Shown: positions 54,742-64,000, numbered from the stretch's first letter. The stretch is 64,000 nt of DNA from JAGTVG01 sp963820995 (GCA_963820995.1 CAWGCL010000004.1:930001-994000); one strand, 5' to 3'. Numbers and translations are program-made. Notes: generated by a model from the sequence alone, not told the origin.

Positions 54742-55410
54742 ATGATGGCAGATATTGGAGTCATATTTGACATGGACGGTGTAATAATGGATAACAATCC
54801 CTATCATGAGAAAGCCTGGCGGACTTTTTGTGCAATCCACGAGGTACCACTTACTGATGACGAACTTTATAAATACGTGTTTGGACGAATTGCCAAAGAC
54901 ACCATTGATTACATATTTAAAAAGGACCATTTGCAGGAAGAAGTTGACAAGTACGTGAATGAGAAAGAGGAGGTATACAGGAAAATGTATAAGCATAAAA
55001 TTGAGCTAGTGCCGGGGGTACAAGATTTTCTAGACGACTTAAAAGAAAATGAAGTCCCTGTTGCTATTGCAACGTCAGCACCTCGGGATAATGTAGAATT
55101 TGTATTTAAGTATTTACCTATTCGAAGTTATTTTAAATTTATCCTTGACGCCTCAGATATAAAAAAAGGGAAACCCGATCCGGAAATTTACTTTAAATCA
55201 ATTTCAAAACTTGGACTTGAGCCAGGGCAATGTATAGTTTTTGAAGATTCATTGTCGGGAGTTCAATCAGCTTTTGATGCTGGTGCTCACGTAATTGCTG
55301 TTTCCACAACCCATAAACCTGAAGAATTCAAAAATGTAGATGGAATTATAAATAATTTCAAGAATATTACTTATAAAAAATTATTATCCCTAATCACAGA
55401 AAAGAAATGA
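54742..55410 (+). CDS. HAD-family beta-phosphoglucomutase-like phosphatase
   Basis: HAD hydrolase subfamily IA (222 aa). Motif I FDMDGVIMDNNPYHEKAWR (DxD nucleophile and acid), motif II ATSAPRDNVEF, motif III lysine in DIKKGKPDPEIYFKSISKL, motif IV VFEDSLSGVQSAFDAG. The alpha-helical cap (about residues 18-80) is of the PgmB type. It acts on a sugar phosphate or similar small substrate. Stop and next start overlap (ATGA at 55407). Confidence 0.88.
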   Translation: MMADIGVIFDMDGVIMDNNPYHEKAWRTFCAIHEVPLTDDELYKYVFGRIAKDTIDYIFKKDHLQEEVDKYVNEKEEVYRKMYKHKIELVPGVQDFLDDLKENEVPVAIATSAPRDNVEFVFKYLPIRSYFKFILDASDIKKGKPDPEIYFKSISKLGLEPGQCIVFEDSLSGVQSAFDAGAHVIAVSTTHKPEEFKNVDGIINNFKNITYKKLLSLITEKK

Positions 55411-56465
55411 AAATCAACATTCAAGAATTAAAAAAAATTTGTGAAACACCGGGCGCCCCTGGTTTTGAAGAACCCATCAGATCATTTATAATCGACCATA
55501 TTCAGTCAAGTGTCGATGATTATTATACTGATAACATGGGCAATTTGATTACGGTTAAAAAATCGCCTGACAATCCGGATAAAAAGAAGATAATGATCGC
55601 CGCCCATATGGATGAGATTGGTTTTATTGTAACGCATATAACAAAGGATGGATTTCTAAAATTTCACACACTTGGAGGATTCGATCCTAAAACCTTAACA
55701 GCACAGAGGGTGATTGTTCATGGTAAAAAAGACTTGATTGGCGTTATGGGAACTAAGCCCATTCATGTAATGTCGCCGGAAGAACAAAAGAAAGTTCCAA
55801 AATCATCTGAATATTTTATTGATCTGGGAATGAAAAAGAAAGAGGTGGAGAAATACATAGAAATTGGGAACCCGATTACACGGGAACGGGAATTAATAGA
55901 AATGGGGGAATGCGTCAATTGTAAGTCGATTGACAATAGAATTTCAGTCTATATACTTATGGAGACCCTAAGAAAAATAAACAATCCATCGTATGACGTG
56001 TATGGAGTATTTACAGTTCAGGAGGAAATGGGTATGAGAGGCGCAAATGTTGCTACGCATATGATAAATCCAGATTTTGCTATAGCAATCGACACAACTA
56101 TCGCTTATGATGTTCCAGGTGCACAGGAACACGAAAAAGTCACGTCACTTGGTAATGGTGCTGCAATTAAAATAATGGATGCATCAGTTATATGCGATTC
56201 GAGGATGGTAGAATTTCTGAAAGATACCGCAACAAAAAACAGCATTTCATGGCAGCCAGAGGTCCTGACAGTTGGTGGAACTGATACGGCAATGATGCAG
56301 AAAACAGGTAAAAATGGAGCGATTTCTGGGGCTATTTCCATACCTACCCGGCATATTCACCAGGTGATCGAAATGGCTCATAAAGAAGATGTCATAAGCT
56401 GTATAGATCTTTTATGTGAAGCTGTACAGAATTTGGATCAATGGAAATGGGATCATAAAAGTTAG
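55407..56465 (+). CDS. M42 family metallopeptidase
   Basis: Cytoplasmic dizinc aminopeptidase (352 aa) of the M42 family (glutamyl/deblocking aminopeptidase or endoglucanase-M type). Metal and catalytic residues: His and Asp in KIMIAAHMDEIGFIV, NCKSIDNRISVYILM (Asp), VFTVQEEMGMRGANVATHM (catalytic Glu-Glu), IAIDTTIAYDVPG (Asp) and ISIPTRHIHQVIEM (His). Also GGTDTAMMQ. Normal length. Overlaps the HAD gene by 4 bases. Confidence 0.92.
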   Translation: MKINIQELKKICETPGAPGFEEPIRSFIIDHIQSSVDDYYTDNMGNLITVKKSPDNPDKKKIMIAAHMDEIGFIVTHITKDGFLKFHTLGGFDPKTLTAQRVIVHGKKDLIGVMGTKPIHVMSPEEQKKVPKSSEYFIDLGMKKKEVEKYIEIGNPITRERELIEMGECVNCKSIDNRISVYILMETLRKINNPSYDVYGVFTVQEEMGMRGANVATHMINPDFAIAIDTTIAYDVPGAQEHEKVTSLGNGAAIKIMDASVICDSRMVEFLKDTATKNSISWQPEVLTVGGTDTAMMQKTGKNGAISGAISIPTRHIHQVIEMAHKEDVISCIDLLCEAVQNLDQWKWDHKS

Positions 56466-56551
56466 ACTTTTATTTTTAAGGTTTAAATTGTCCAATTAAA
56501 AAGTTATTTTTATATATTGGTCGATTGTAAAACGAAAAAATATTCTTAAAC

Positions 56552-56944
56552 ATGAAAACAAGAAATCTACTTTTTCCAATTGCTTTGATTGTTGTTGCAG
56601 TTATCTTTCAATCAAGTGTTTTCTTCAATGAAAATAATAGTGTTACAGGAGATTTGAATATCCCTGAAAATGTTAAATCTGTTTTAGATAATAAATGCTT
56701 TGGATGTCATAATATGGAAGCTCAGTCGGATAAAGCCAAGGATAAACTTCTTCTTGACAAATTGGGTGATCTGTCAAAAACCAAACTAATTGCGAAACTA
56801 GGTGATATAGCCGAAGTTGCTGGTGAAGGATCTATGCCACCGGAGAAGTTCCTCGAGCAAAAACCTGAAAAGAAACTTACAGAAGATGAGCAGAAATTGC
56901 TTGTTGATTGGGCTGAAAAAGCAGCAGATGGGATGTTAAATTAG
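56552..56944 (+). CDS. Haem-binding domain protein 1
   Basis: A 130-aa exported protein with an N-terminal helix/signal (NLLFPIALIVVAVIFQSSVF) and one c-type haem motif (C49-F-G-C52-H53). It ends with the acidic helix LTEDEQKLLVDWAEKAADGM. It resembles the haem_bd (PF14376-like) family that stands alongside cytochrome peroxidase-type genes. The neighbour at 56956 belongs to the same family, so they probably work together in the periplasm. Confidence 0.82.
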   Translation: MKTRNLLFPIALIVVAVIFQSSVFFNENNSVTGDLNIPENVKSVLDNKCFGCHNMEAQSDKAKDKLLLDKLGDLSKTKLIAKLGDIAEVAGEGSMPPEKFLEQKPEKKLTEDEQKLLVDWAEKAADGMLN

Positions 56945-56955
56945 ACATTTCTTCA

Positions 56956-57417
56956 ATGAAGATCCTGAAAATTACCATTTGGGTAGTACTGGCTTTATTT
57001 GTTATTCTTCAGTTTATTCCCAATACCTATCCGGAGGTTGTTAAATCGAATGAGTTTGACTTAATTCTAACAGACAAAGTGCCCGATCAAATTGAGCAAA
57101 TACTCAGAACCTCCTGTTATGATTGTCATTCTAATGAAACTAAATATCCCTGGTACGCCTATATAGCTCCTGTCGGTTGGCTGGTTGTCAGGGATGTGAA
57201 GCAAGGCCGGAGTGAACTCAATTTTTCGGAATGGGGTAGTCTGAAATCCAGGGATAAGATCAAGCTTCTGGATGAAATTGCTGAAGAAGTGGATGAAGGG
57301 AATATGCCCATGCCTATTTATACAATAACACATGGGGGCGCTTCTCTTGATGACAGTCAAAAGCAGGTATTGGTAAAATGGACTGAAGATATGATGAACG
57401 ATATTCTGGGGGATTAA
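56956..57417 (+). CDS. Haem-binding domain protein 2
   Basis: A 153-aa protein with an N-terminal membrane anchor (ILKITIWVVLALFVILQFI), a haem motif (C54-Y-D-C57-H58, in TSCYDCHSNETKYPWYAYIA) and the family block SELNFSEWGSLKSRDKIKLL with EVDEGNMPMPIY supplying a Met ligand. A better match to haem_bd (PF14376) than its neighbour. 11 bases behind it. Confidence 0.85.
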   Translation: MKILKITIWVVLALFVILQFIPNTYPEVVKSNEFDLILTDKVPDQIEQILRTSCYDCHSNETKYPWYAYIAPVGWLVVRDVKQGRSELNFSEWGSLKSRDKIKLLDEIAEEVDEGNMPMPIYTITHGGASLDDSQKQVLVKWTEDMMNDILGD

Positions 57418-57540
57418 ATGCTCCCCTTTTTTTTAAAACCTAATTATTGCTTGCCGCATTTAGAAATCACATTTTTTATCTCTCCCTTCCTTTCCGGATG
57501 AAAAAACTTTACTTTTGGGCCGGAATTTAATTTTGTATTT

Positions 57541-60348
57541 ATGAAGAAATTATCCTTGTTTTTTATTCTTATTGTCCTGTCCACACAATTGGGATTTGGT
57601 CAACAATCCTATACCACTGGTACTGAAATTTTAAATAGTATTGAAAGTCGGACAACCAATAAAGATTTAAGCATATATTCAAATTATCCGGTTAGAAATG
57701 TTGGACCGGTTGTTCAGGGCGGCCGCATCACTGATATAGCAGTCAATGAATCAAATACCAAAGAATTTTACATTGCGTTTGCTTCTGGCGGTGTGTTTAA
57801 AACCTCAAATAATGGAATAACTTTTGATCCTGTTTTTGATAATCAGGGGGCTCTGACTATCGGTGACATCTGTTTATCGACTTCTAACGATCAAGTGCTT
57901 TGGGTTGGTACTGGTGAAAACAACAGCAGTCGATCCAGTTATGCCGGTTCCGGAGTATATAAATCAATGAACGGGGGTAATAGTTGGGAATTCATGGGAC
58001 TTGAATCAACCCAGCATATAGGAAGGATAATTATTCATCCTGATAATCCGGATATTGTTTGGGTTGCTGCAATGGGAAACTTATATACACATAATCCTGA
58101 ACGAGGTGTTTTTAAAACCACAGATGGTGGAAAATCCTGGACAAAAACCCTCTACATAAATGACAGCACAGGTGCTATTGACCTGATAATTAATCCTGAC
58201 GATCCAGATATGCTATGGGCCTCTATGTGGGAGCGGACCAGGAAGGCCTGGGACTTTAAAGGACATGGATTTGGATCTGCCATTTATAAATCGACCGATG
58301 GTGGTAATAACTGGGATAAGGTTATGAATGGAATTGCTGACCAGGAATTCACGGGTAGAATTGGACTGGATATATGCCAGAAGGAGCCTAATGTGATTTA
58401 TGCCCTTATTGACAACCAGTTTGAAACAAAAACTGAAAAAGAAAGAGAAGAAGGCGATTTACAGGCAGCGGATTTTCTTCAAATGTCAAAAGAACAATTC
58501 CTTGAACTGGATAATGATAAACTGGATGATTTTCTAAAAAGCAATTCTTTTCCGAAGAAGTATGATGCCAAAAAAGTAAAAGCTGAAGTAGGTGAAGGAA
58601 AATACGGACCTAAGGATATTGCAGATTATTTGGGGGATGCAAATAATGCACTTTTTGACACAGAGGTTAAAGGAGCTGAAATATATCGCTCTGATGATTT
58701 TGGGATAACCTGGGAAAAAGCCCATGATTATAATCTTACGGGAGTATATTTTACCTACGGATATTATTTTGGAGAAATAAGAGTCTCACCATCTGATCCT
58801 GATAGAATCTATATTTTCGGGGTACCCTTGTTAAGATCAGATGATGGCGGCAAGAATTTTTCAAGGGCTGATACGATTGGGGATGTTCACTCCGATCATC
58901 ATTCCATGTGGATTAATCCAAATGATCCTGACCATGTGATTTTGGGTAATGATGGGGGATTATATATGTCATATGATGGAGGAACTGCTTGGAACCATAT
59001 TAACAATATTCCTGCAGGTCAATTCTATACGGTGAATTATGATATGGAAAAACCCTATAATATTTATGGTGGTTTACAAGACAATGGAATATTATTCGGC
59101 TCTTCAAGATCAGAACCCAATGAAACTGAACATTGGGAGTATTTATTTGGAGGGGACGGTATGTTTGTAATTCCGGATCCACGTGATTTTAACCTCGTTT
59201 ATGTCGGGTATCAATTCGGCAATTATTATAGGATAAATACCAGAACTAAAGAGAGACAATACATAACCCCCAGGCCAGATATCGGTGAAAAAAGCCTTAG
59301 ATTTAACTGGCGTACACCTGTTGTGATGAGTACGCACAATCCTGACATCATTTATCTGGGGGCAAATAAATTATTCAGATCGCTTAACAAAGCAGATACA
59401 TGGACTGCAATCAGTGATGATCTTACAAAGGATCTCCCGAACGGAAATGTCCCCTATTCGACCATATCCTGTATATCCGAATCTCCACTGAAATTCGGAT
59501 TATTATATGTAGGAACCGATGATGGGAACCTACATGTGTCCAAGGATGGTGGCAGCACATGGAACCTGATTAGTAAAGATCTTCCTGAAAACAAATGGAT
59601 AACGAGTATATACCCATCAACATTTGACGAAGGCACTGTATTTATATCCCTGACAGGGTATCGAGATGACGATTTCAAAACCTATGTGTTTAAGTCTGAA
59701 AATTTTGGAGAGTCCTGGAATGCCATCAATGGAAATATTGAAATGGAGGCAGTAAATGTAGTCTTACAAGATCTTTCGATACCTGAACTATTGTTTATGG
59801 GTACTGATCACGGTTCTTATGTTTCTTTAAATGGCGGAATTTATTGGGATCTTGTACCTCAGATACCCAATGTTGCTTCTTACGATATGGCCATTCATCC
59901 AAGGGATCATGACCTGATCATTGGCACACATGGCCGAAGCATTTATGTAATGCCAATAGAACCAATCCGGAATGTTGCAAAATCGCAGGGTAAAGATAAG
60001 TTTCAGGTATTCAAGCCTGAAAAGATCAGGTTTTCGAAGCGCTGGGGTGAAAAAAGATATCCCTATTTAGATGCCTATACACCAGAAGCTAAAATCATGT
60101 ATTTTGTGTCCGAAAAAGATGCAAAAATTACCTTCGAGGTATTTAAAGAGGATGTTAAATGTTATGAATCTACTCTTAATGCTGCCTATAAAGGATTCAA
60201 TGATTTTAATTGGGATCTCAGAATCCATCCTCTAAAGGACAATAATAAACCCAACACGAAGGAATTAATTTATACAGAAAAAGGGAAATATACCTTAAAG
60301 TTCACGGGTATGGGCGAAACAAAGGAAGTGGAATTGGAGGTTGAATAA
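57541..60348 (+). CDS. Exported VPS10/sortilin-type beta-propeller protein 2
   Basis: Intact 935-aa paralogue of the gene at 31006-34293. Signal peptide MKKLSLFFILIVLSTQLGFG. Asp-box/BNR repeats include GVFKTSNNGITFDPVF, GVYKSMNGGNSWEFMG, GVFKTTDGGKSWTKTL, AIYKSTDGGNNWDKVM and EIYRSDDFGITWEKAH. A helical charged insertion (about residues 297-370, from KTEKEREEGDLQAADFLQMS) interrupts the propeller. The C-terminus is Ig-like (about 820-935). A TAATTTTG box at 57528-57535 lies just before the ATG. Function (peptidase- or glycoside-related, or structural) unknown. Confidence 0.87.
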   Translation: MKKLSLFFILIVLSTQLGFGQQSYTTGTEILNSIESRTTNKDLSIYSNYPVRNVGPVVQGGRITDIAVNESNTKEFYIAFASGGVFKTSNNGITFDPVFDNQGALTIGDICLSTSNDQVLWVGTGENNSSRSSYAGSGVYKSMNGGNSWEFMGLESTQHIGRIIIHPDNPDIVWVAAMGNLYTHNPERGVFKTTDGGKSWTKTLYINDSTGAIDLIINPDDPDMLWASMWERTRKAWDFKGHGFGSAIYKSTDGGNNWDKVMNGIADQEFTGRIGLDICQKEPNVIYALIDNQFETKTEKEREEGDLQAADFLQMSKEQFLELDNDKLDDFLKSNSFPKKYDAKKVKAEVGEGKYGPKDIADYLGDANNALFDTEVKGAEIYRSDDFGITWEKAHDYNLTGVYFTYGYYFGEIRVSPSDPDRIYIFGVPLLRSDDGGKNFSRADTIGDVHSDHHSMWINPNDPDHVILGNDGGLYMSYDGGTAWNHINNIPAGQFYTVNYDMEKPYNIYGGLQDNGILFGSSRSEPNETEHWEYLFGGDGMFVIPDPRDFNLVYVGYQFGNYYRINTRTKERQYITPRPDIGEKSLRFNWRTPVVMSTHNPDIIYLGANKLFRSLNKADTWTAISDDLTKDLPNGNVPYSTISCISESPLKFGLLYVGTDDGNLHVSKDGGSTWNLISKDLPENKWITSIYPSTFDEGTVFISLTGYRDDDFKTYVFKSENFGESWNAINGNIEMEAVNVVLQDLSIPELLFMGTDHGSYVSLNGGIYWDLVPQIPNVASYDMAIHPRDHDLIIGTHGRSIYVMPIEPIRNVAKSQGKDKFQVFKPEKIRFSKRWGEKRYPYLDAYTPEAKIMYFVSEKDAKITFEVFKEDVKCYESTLNAAYKGFNDFNWDLRIHPLKDNNKPNTKELIYTEKGKYTLKFTGMGETKEVELEVE

Positions 60349-60351
60349 GGA

Positions 60352-60921
60352 TTATTGATTTATGTAATCAATAATTTCAGGGAAGAAATCCCTGAAATCG
60401 TTTTCCAGTTCATTATAGTGTTTTACTAAATCATTGCTGGCGTTCTCCATTCCGGATTTAAAATTTGTCCTTCTTGAAAGTCCTGTAAGTGAACGATCAA
60501 TGCCCTCAATTGTACCGTAATTCAATAACCAATTGGATTTTACCATATAAGGCAGCATGTATCTGGCCTTTTCAGGGATTATATTTTCCTTTTTAAGAAT
60601 TATATCATAAAGACCTGATGTGAAACTTTGCAGGGAAATATCTGAATAATCCTCCCAGTTCTTAGCAAGAAAGTGGTCATAATACAAATCGATGATGACT
60701 CCAGAATAATGATTGTATTTTTTCCTTATCCTGTTTTTGCTTTGTTTAAAAACAGGATGCGTATCGGTAAATGTATCGATTTTTCTATGCATGATAATGC
60801 CTTCAGAAATCCCATCATCGTACTGCTCAATTTGCTTTCCTTTAACAAAATCACCGATAAAGTTACCGATTATAAGCGGTACTGAAGGATGAGCAAGGTA
60901 TGCATGAGCTAGAAAATTCAT
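60352..60921 (-). CDS. acpH: Acyl-carrier-protein phosphodiesterase
   Basis: AcpH-type protein (189 aa, DUF479) that removes 4'-phosphopantetheine from ACP. Family landmarks: MNFLAHAYLAHPSVPLIIGN, IGDFVKGKQIEQYDDGISEG, MHRKIDTFTDTHPVFKQSKN and VIIDLYYDHFLAKNWEDYSD, which supply the His/Asp metal residues. Convergent with the VPS10-type gene, with 3 bases between the stops. Confidence 0.88.
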   Translation of the reverse strand: MNFLAHAYLAHPSVPLIIGNFIGDFVKGKQIEQYDDGISEGIIMHRKIDTFTDTHPVFKQSKNRIRKKYNHYSGVIIDLYYDHFLAKNWEDYSDISLQSFTSGLYDIILKKENIIPEKARYMLPYMVKSNWLLNYGTIEGIDRSLTGLSRRTNFKSGMENASNDLVKHYNELENDFRDFFPEIIDYINQ

Positions 60922-61128
60922 AAAAAAACTATTGTTTTAGTGATATGTACTATGTCTGATTGGAGGAGCCTGATTATTTGCAATTATAAACCATTATTCT
61001 GATACTTTACAAATTCACAATATTTTACAACATTTTTTCGTTTGAATATAGTATATGCTGCCCTTAACTTTTTATAAAGCTATTAGTATATATTATTAAA
61101 TGAGTTTTCGAAAATATTTATATAGTCG

Positions 61129-61932
61129 GTGAAAGATTATTATAAAATATTAAACATCGACAGGTATGCTACTGAGGGGCAGATTAAAAAGGCATACAGG
61201 GATTTGGCTTTAAAATACCATCCTGACAAAGCTGGTGCCTTTAATTCACATCAAATTTTCACAGAAATAAATGAAGCCTACCAGGTATTGAGTCGTAAAG
61301 ACCACAGGGAAAATTATAATTTTATTTATGACTATGAGCATATTGACAAAAAACGTCAGCGTGCAGATACAATCTTTACTGAAACAGTAAACTGGAAAAC
61401 ATACGTAAAAGAAAAAGATGGCTGGATACATCCTTTTTTAAGAAGGGATGATGATGTAGATTTAAAGCCCTACATTAAATCCGTAAGGATCATATCTATG
61501 CTTTCATTTTTATTTACATTCTTAATCATTCTTGATTATTTCCTGCCAAAGGTCAATTATGAACAAACGGTTCTGTCCAAATTGACTACATATAAATCAA
61601 TGAATACCATCGTCATCGCTACTGAAGATTTTGAGTTTCCTTTAAGTTTCAGATATTCAAAGATGATCAGGCCCGGGGACCCTGCCGTTGTATCGCTATC
61701 GCCAATATTTGGTATACAATATAAGTTAACTGTAGAATCCAGAATGGATAAATATGTGTTTAACCCACACTATAGTATATATAATATATTTGCATTCTTT
61801 TTGGTAATTCTTTTGGTGACTTCCTATATTGGATTATACCAGAAAAAAAACAATCCCGAATTAATTTTCAGTGCAGGTGTTGCAAATGTGTTTTTATCGG
61901 TCCTTGTGATGTACCTTATATTTTCAAAATAA
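61129..61932 (+). CDS. Membrane-anchored J-domain protein
   Basis: A 267-aa protein with an N-terminal DnaJ domain (residues 1-66: KDYYKILNIDRYATEGQIKK, HPD motif at 31-33). No glycine/cysteine-rich region follows. Instead there is one helix near residues 120-142, a polar domain of about 80 residues, and two helices near 213-233 and 245-265. It starts at GTG 61129. Probably recruits a DnaK-type Hsp70 to the membrane; the polar domain is not recognised. Confidence 0.82.
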   Translation: MKDYYKILNIDRYATEGQIKKAYRDLALKYHPDKAGAFNSHQIFTEINEAYQVLSRKDHRENYNFIYDYEHIDKKRQRADTIFTETVNWKTYVKEKDGWIHPFLRRDDDVDLKPYIKSVRIISMLSFLFTFLIILDYFLPKVNYEQTVLSKLTTYKSMNTIVIATEDFEFPLSFRYSKMIRPGDPAVVSLSPIFGIQYKLTVESRMDKYVFNPHYSIYNIFAFFLVILLVTSYIGLYQKKNNPELIFSAGVANVFLSVLVMYLIFSK

Positions 61933-61951
61933 GATCTAATCCTGAATTGAA

Positions 61952-63617
61952 TTAATTGAAAACAGGTTGTTTGCAACCTACCCATGTAAATCGTTGAAGT
62001 ACAAAATCAAGGTTTGAGGCAGATGCGTTACTTGCTGTATTACCTCCTGTCAGATGGTATTCATCGTAATCAGCACCTGGTACAATGTAAATATTTCCCA
62101 CCATATTAAAGGTAATTGGTGTATTCGTTGAAGTCATCTGGTCTATGATAATATCCTTGAATTTTTCATTACTTGTGAAAACACTACAATACAAAGCTCC
62201 TTTTCGTTCGGCCGTCTCATAGGCAAGTTCAAGTGAGTGGAAAGAGTTTTTGGTTTTGATAAAGAAGCCTACCGGTCCGAACATGTTCTTTCATATAAAT
62301 GTCTTTCTGGTCAGGAAACAACTCCATGATCATTGGAGATAAGGTTCTCGCATTCTTATATTCTGGATGAGGAAAAGGACTTGCTTTGTAAATTAATCCT
62401 CCATTTTGTTTTTCAAGGCGTTCAATGCCAGATATGGTTTTAACATCCTGAATGGATCCAAGAATCTGGGCGCCGGTCTCATGGTTTATTAACTCCGAAA
62501 GAGCTTTTATAAAATGGTTAACAAAATCATTATAGGAAATCTGGCCATCAGGGGTTTTGATACCTTCCTCGGGAATAAAAAAGTTTTGTGGCGTATTGCC
62601 CATCTGGCCGGAATATAAGGCGAGGGACATCACCAGGTTCTTAATACCCGTTTCCAGATCCTCAAAGGAATCGATTATTACTGAATTAACACTTTGTTTT
62701 TCAGTAAATACCGTTTTGTTTTTGAGGTTTTTTAAATAATCGGTGAATGAACAATTTCCTTTAAAATCGATCAATTTGATATGTGGGTGTTCGACAAGTG
62801 ATTTTATATAGTCTTCATCTTCACTATCGACCGCCAATTGGCAAACATTCGGATCAAATCCATTTTCACTGAATACTTTCTGAATCTCAGCTACTGCAAT
62901 GGCTATGGGTAATATAGAAGAAGAATGAGGTTTCACAATAACTGGATTGCCTGTGATCAGGCTTGCAAAAATGCTTGGGACGGTGTCCCTGGATGGGAAA
63001 TTAGGACATCCCAAGATAAGGCTAATGCCTTTAGGAACTGCGATCCATGACTTTCCCAGTTTTATGCCAAATTCGTCCTGTACTATCTTTCCAAATCGGG
63101 TGACAGGATATCTTTTCAGGGCGTCAAATCCCGAAGCTACGGCATTTAGGGCCCTCTGAGCTGAATGAGGTCCTGACACTTGAAATGCCATGACATATCC
63201 CATCCCGGTCGTATGCATAGTTGCAAAGGCAATTTCAAAAAATCGCTTTTTAATTCTCTCCAGGGATTCAATTAAAAGCCCGGCCCGGTCTTCAATAGAA
63301 ACCTTTCGCCATTTATGGTATTCATTTTTTGCCCTTTCTATAAGCGTATTTATATCGAAAGTAGGGTATTGGATATTTAAAGGCTGCAGTAGAAAAGGTG
63401 ATTGCTCATTTCCTTCCCAGCTTTCAGGCATGGCTTGCCTGAGCTCTTCAAATTTGTTGTTTATATGGTTTTTAAAATTCTGATATCCCTCTGATATTGA
63501 ATTTTCACCATATATCTTATCCGTTGGTAATTCCGGATATTTATTAAAAAAATACCCTTTCTGAATTGATTTTACGGTATCATTTATAGTGCTTTTATAT
63601 TTTTCAAATAAAAACAT
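61952..63617 (-). CDS. paaN: PaaN-like aldehyde dehydrogenase (one frameshift; Cys replaced by Gly)
   Basis: Aldehyde dehydrogenase superfamily protein (about 554 aa repaired) of the type annotated phenylacetic acid degradation protein PaaN. It has MAFQVSGPHSAQRALNAVAS, WIAVPKGISLILGCPNFPSR, PSIFASLITGNPVIVKPHSS and SGQMGNTPQNFFIPEEGIKT. In the last, Gly (GGC) stands where the catalytic Cys is expected. One inserted base near 62281-62283 shifts the frame at KEM; FGPVGFFIKTKNSFHSLELA continues to the TAA. No other paa genes are in the window. Confidence 0.82.
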
Positions 63618-63761
63618 GTTAAAAAATTCGTAAAACTTATACGTAATTTAGGAAAAAGTCTAAAAACATAGGCCTAACAGCCCAGTTAATTTAATACTTT
63701 AATATATTTAACGAAAAGGTGCTTATTGTGTTATTTATATGGATAAAATATTTAAAATTAA

Positions 63762-64000
63762 ATGAAAATAATCACAGCTACTATATTGACCATTGGCGAA
63801 GAAATATTGTATGGTCATATATTGGATACAAATGCGAACTTCATAAGTAATGCTTTTTCAGAAATTGGGATCAAGGTTGTCATGCATCTCTCGGTAGGGG
63901 ACATTTTTAATGATATTCTGGATGCATTAAAAATTGCTGAGGCCAGGTCTGATGTGGTTTTAATTACCGGCGGACTCGGTCCAACCAATGATGACATAAC
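63762..64000 (+). CDS. cinA: CinA family protein (3' partial)
   Basis: The first about 80 residues of CinA, a competence/damage-inducible protein with nicotinamide-nucleotide amidase or pyrophosphatase activity in other bacteria. The MoCF/MoaB-like N-terminal domain has ILTIGEEILYGHILDTNANF and VVLITGGLGPTNDDIT, where the window ends. The start ATG 63762 is clear. Continuation is outside the window. Confidence 0.92.
   Translation, partial: MKIITATILTIGEEILYGHILDTNANFISNAFSEIGIKVVMHLSVGDIFNDILDALKIAEARSDVVLITGGLGPTNDDI

Noticed and set aside
1..64000. CRISPR arrays, insertion sequences, prophage or toxin-antitoxin modules.
   Set aside because: No regularly spaced repeats, transposase or integrase text, phage structural genes or paired small toxin/antitoxin genes were seen.

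Overview
The window is a chromosomal segment of a Bacteroidota bacterium, probably of the Cytophagia (the group is inferred from gene content and order). Evidence for the phylum: promoters of the form TTG-N19/20-TAnnTTTG, weak or absent Shine-Dalgarno sequences, an L17 with a long charged tail, a DUF3467 gene after rpoC, an ExbB/small protein/ExbD/ExbD operon, and two large sortilin/VPS10-type beta-propeller proteins.

Layout. 1-8250: rpoB (5' end outside the window), rpoC and a DUF3467 gene. 8279-11729: rpsL-rpsG-fusA-rpsJ with its own promoter and terminator. 11765-25817: the S10/spc/alpha ribosomal supercluster from rplC to rplQ, including secY, infA, rpmJ and rpoA, with an internal promoter at rpsH. 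25863-28677: carA, eno and an FtsB/DivIC-like gene. 28731-34293: an outer-membrane beta-barrel, an Ldh2-family dehydrogenase, a small lysine-rich unknown and the first VPS10-type exported protein. 34432-42490: greA-HIT with a promoter/terminator leader, ruvC, a glycosyltransferase, a small conserved protein overlapping an OppC/DppC-type permease, a SpoIIE-type phosphatase, a polysaccharide deacetylase, tatD and an asparaginase. 42564: tRNA-Ser(GGA). 42725-44957: the ExbB/ExbD energy-transducing operon. 45356-52408: an SLC13/TrkA-C transporter, an AMP nucleosidase, a stand-alone HsdR-N-like protein and a four-gene Na+-pumping methylmalonyl-CoA decarboxylase operon. 52672-57417: cytochrome c, SCO1, MOSC, HAD phosphatase, M42 peptidase and two haem-binding proteins. 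57541-64000: the second VPS10-type protein, AcpH, a membrane J-domain protein, a PaaN-like aldehyde dehydrogenase and the start of cinA.

The most important caution concerns sequence quality. About 20 one-base indels and one nonsense codon interrupt otherwise well conserved genes, including single-copy essential ones (rpoB, rpoC, rplP, rpmC, secY, rplQ). Both halves of each interrupted gene read as good family members, so I interpret these as errors in a draft or metagenomic assembly rather than pseudogenes. Each such gene is reported over its whole span with the approximate break points.

I did not find a novel defence island, CRISPR array, prophage or insertion sequence; this is mostly core chromosome. 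The most interesting non-coding signals are a promoter followed at once by a strong terminator hairpin in the greA leader (resembling the GraL arrangement of E. coli greA by position), a structured terminator repeat present twice with a compensatory base-pair change, and short hairpins just downstream of the two internal r-protein promoters.
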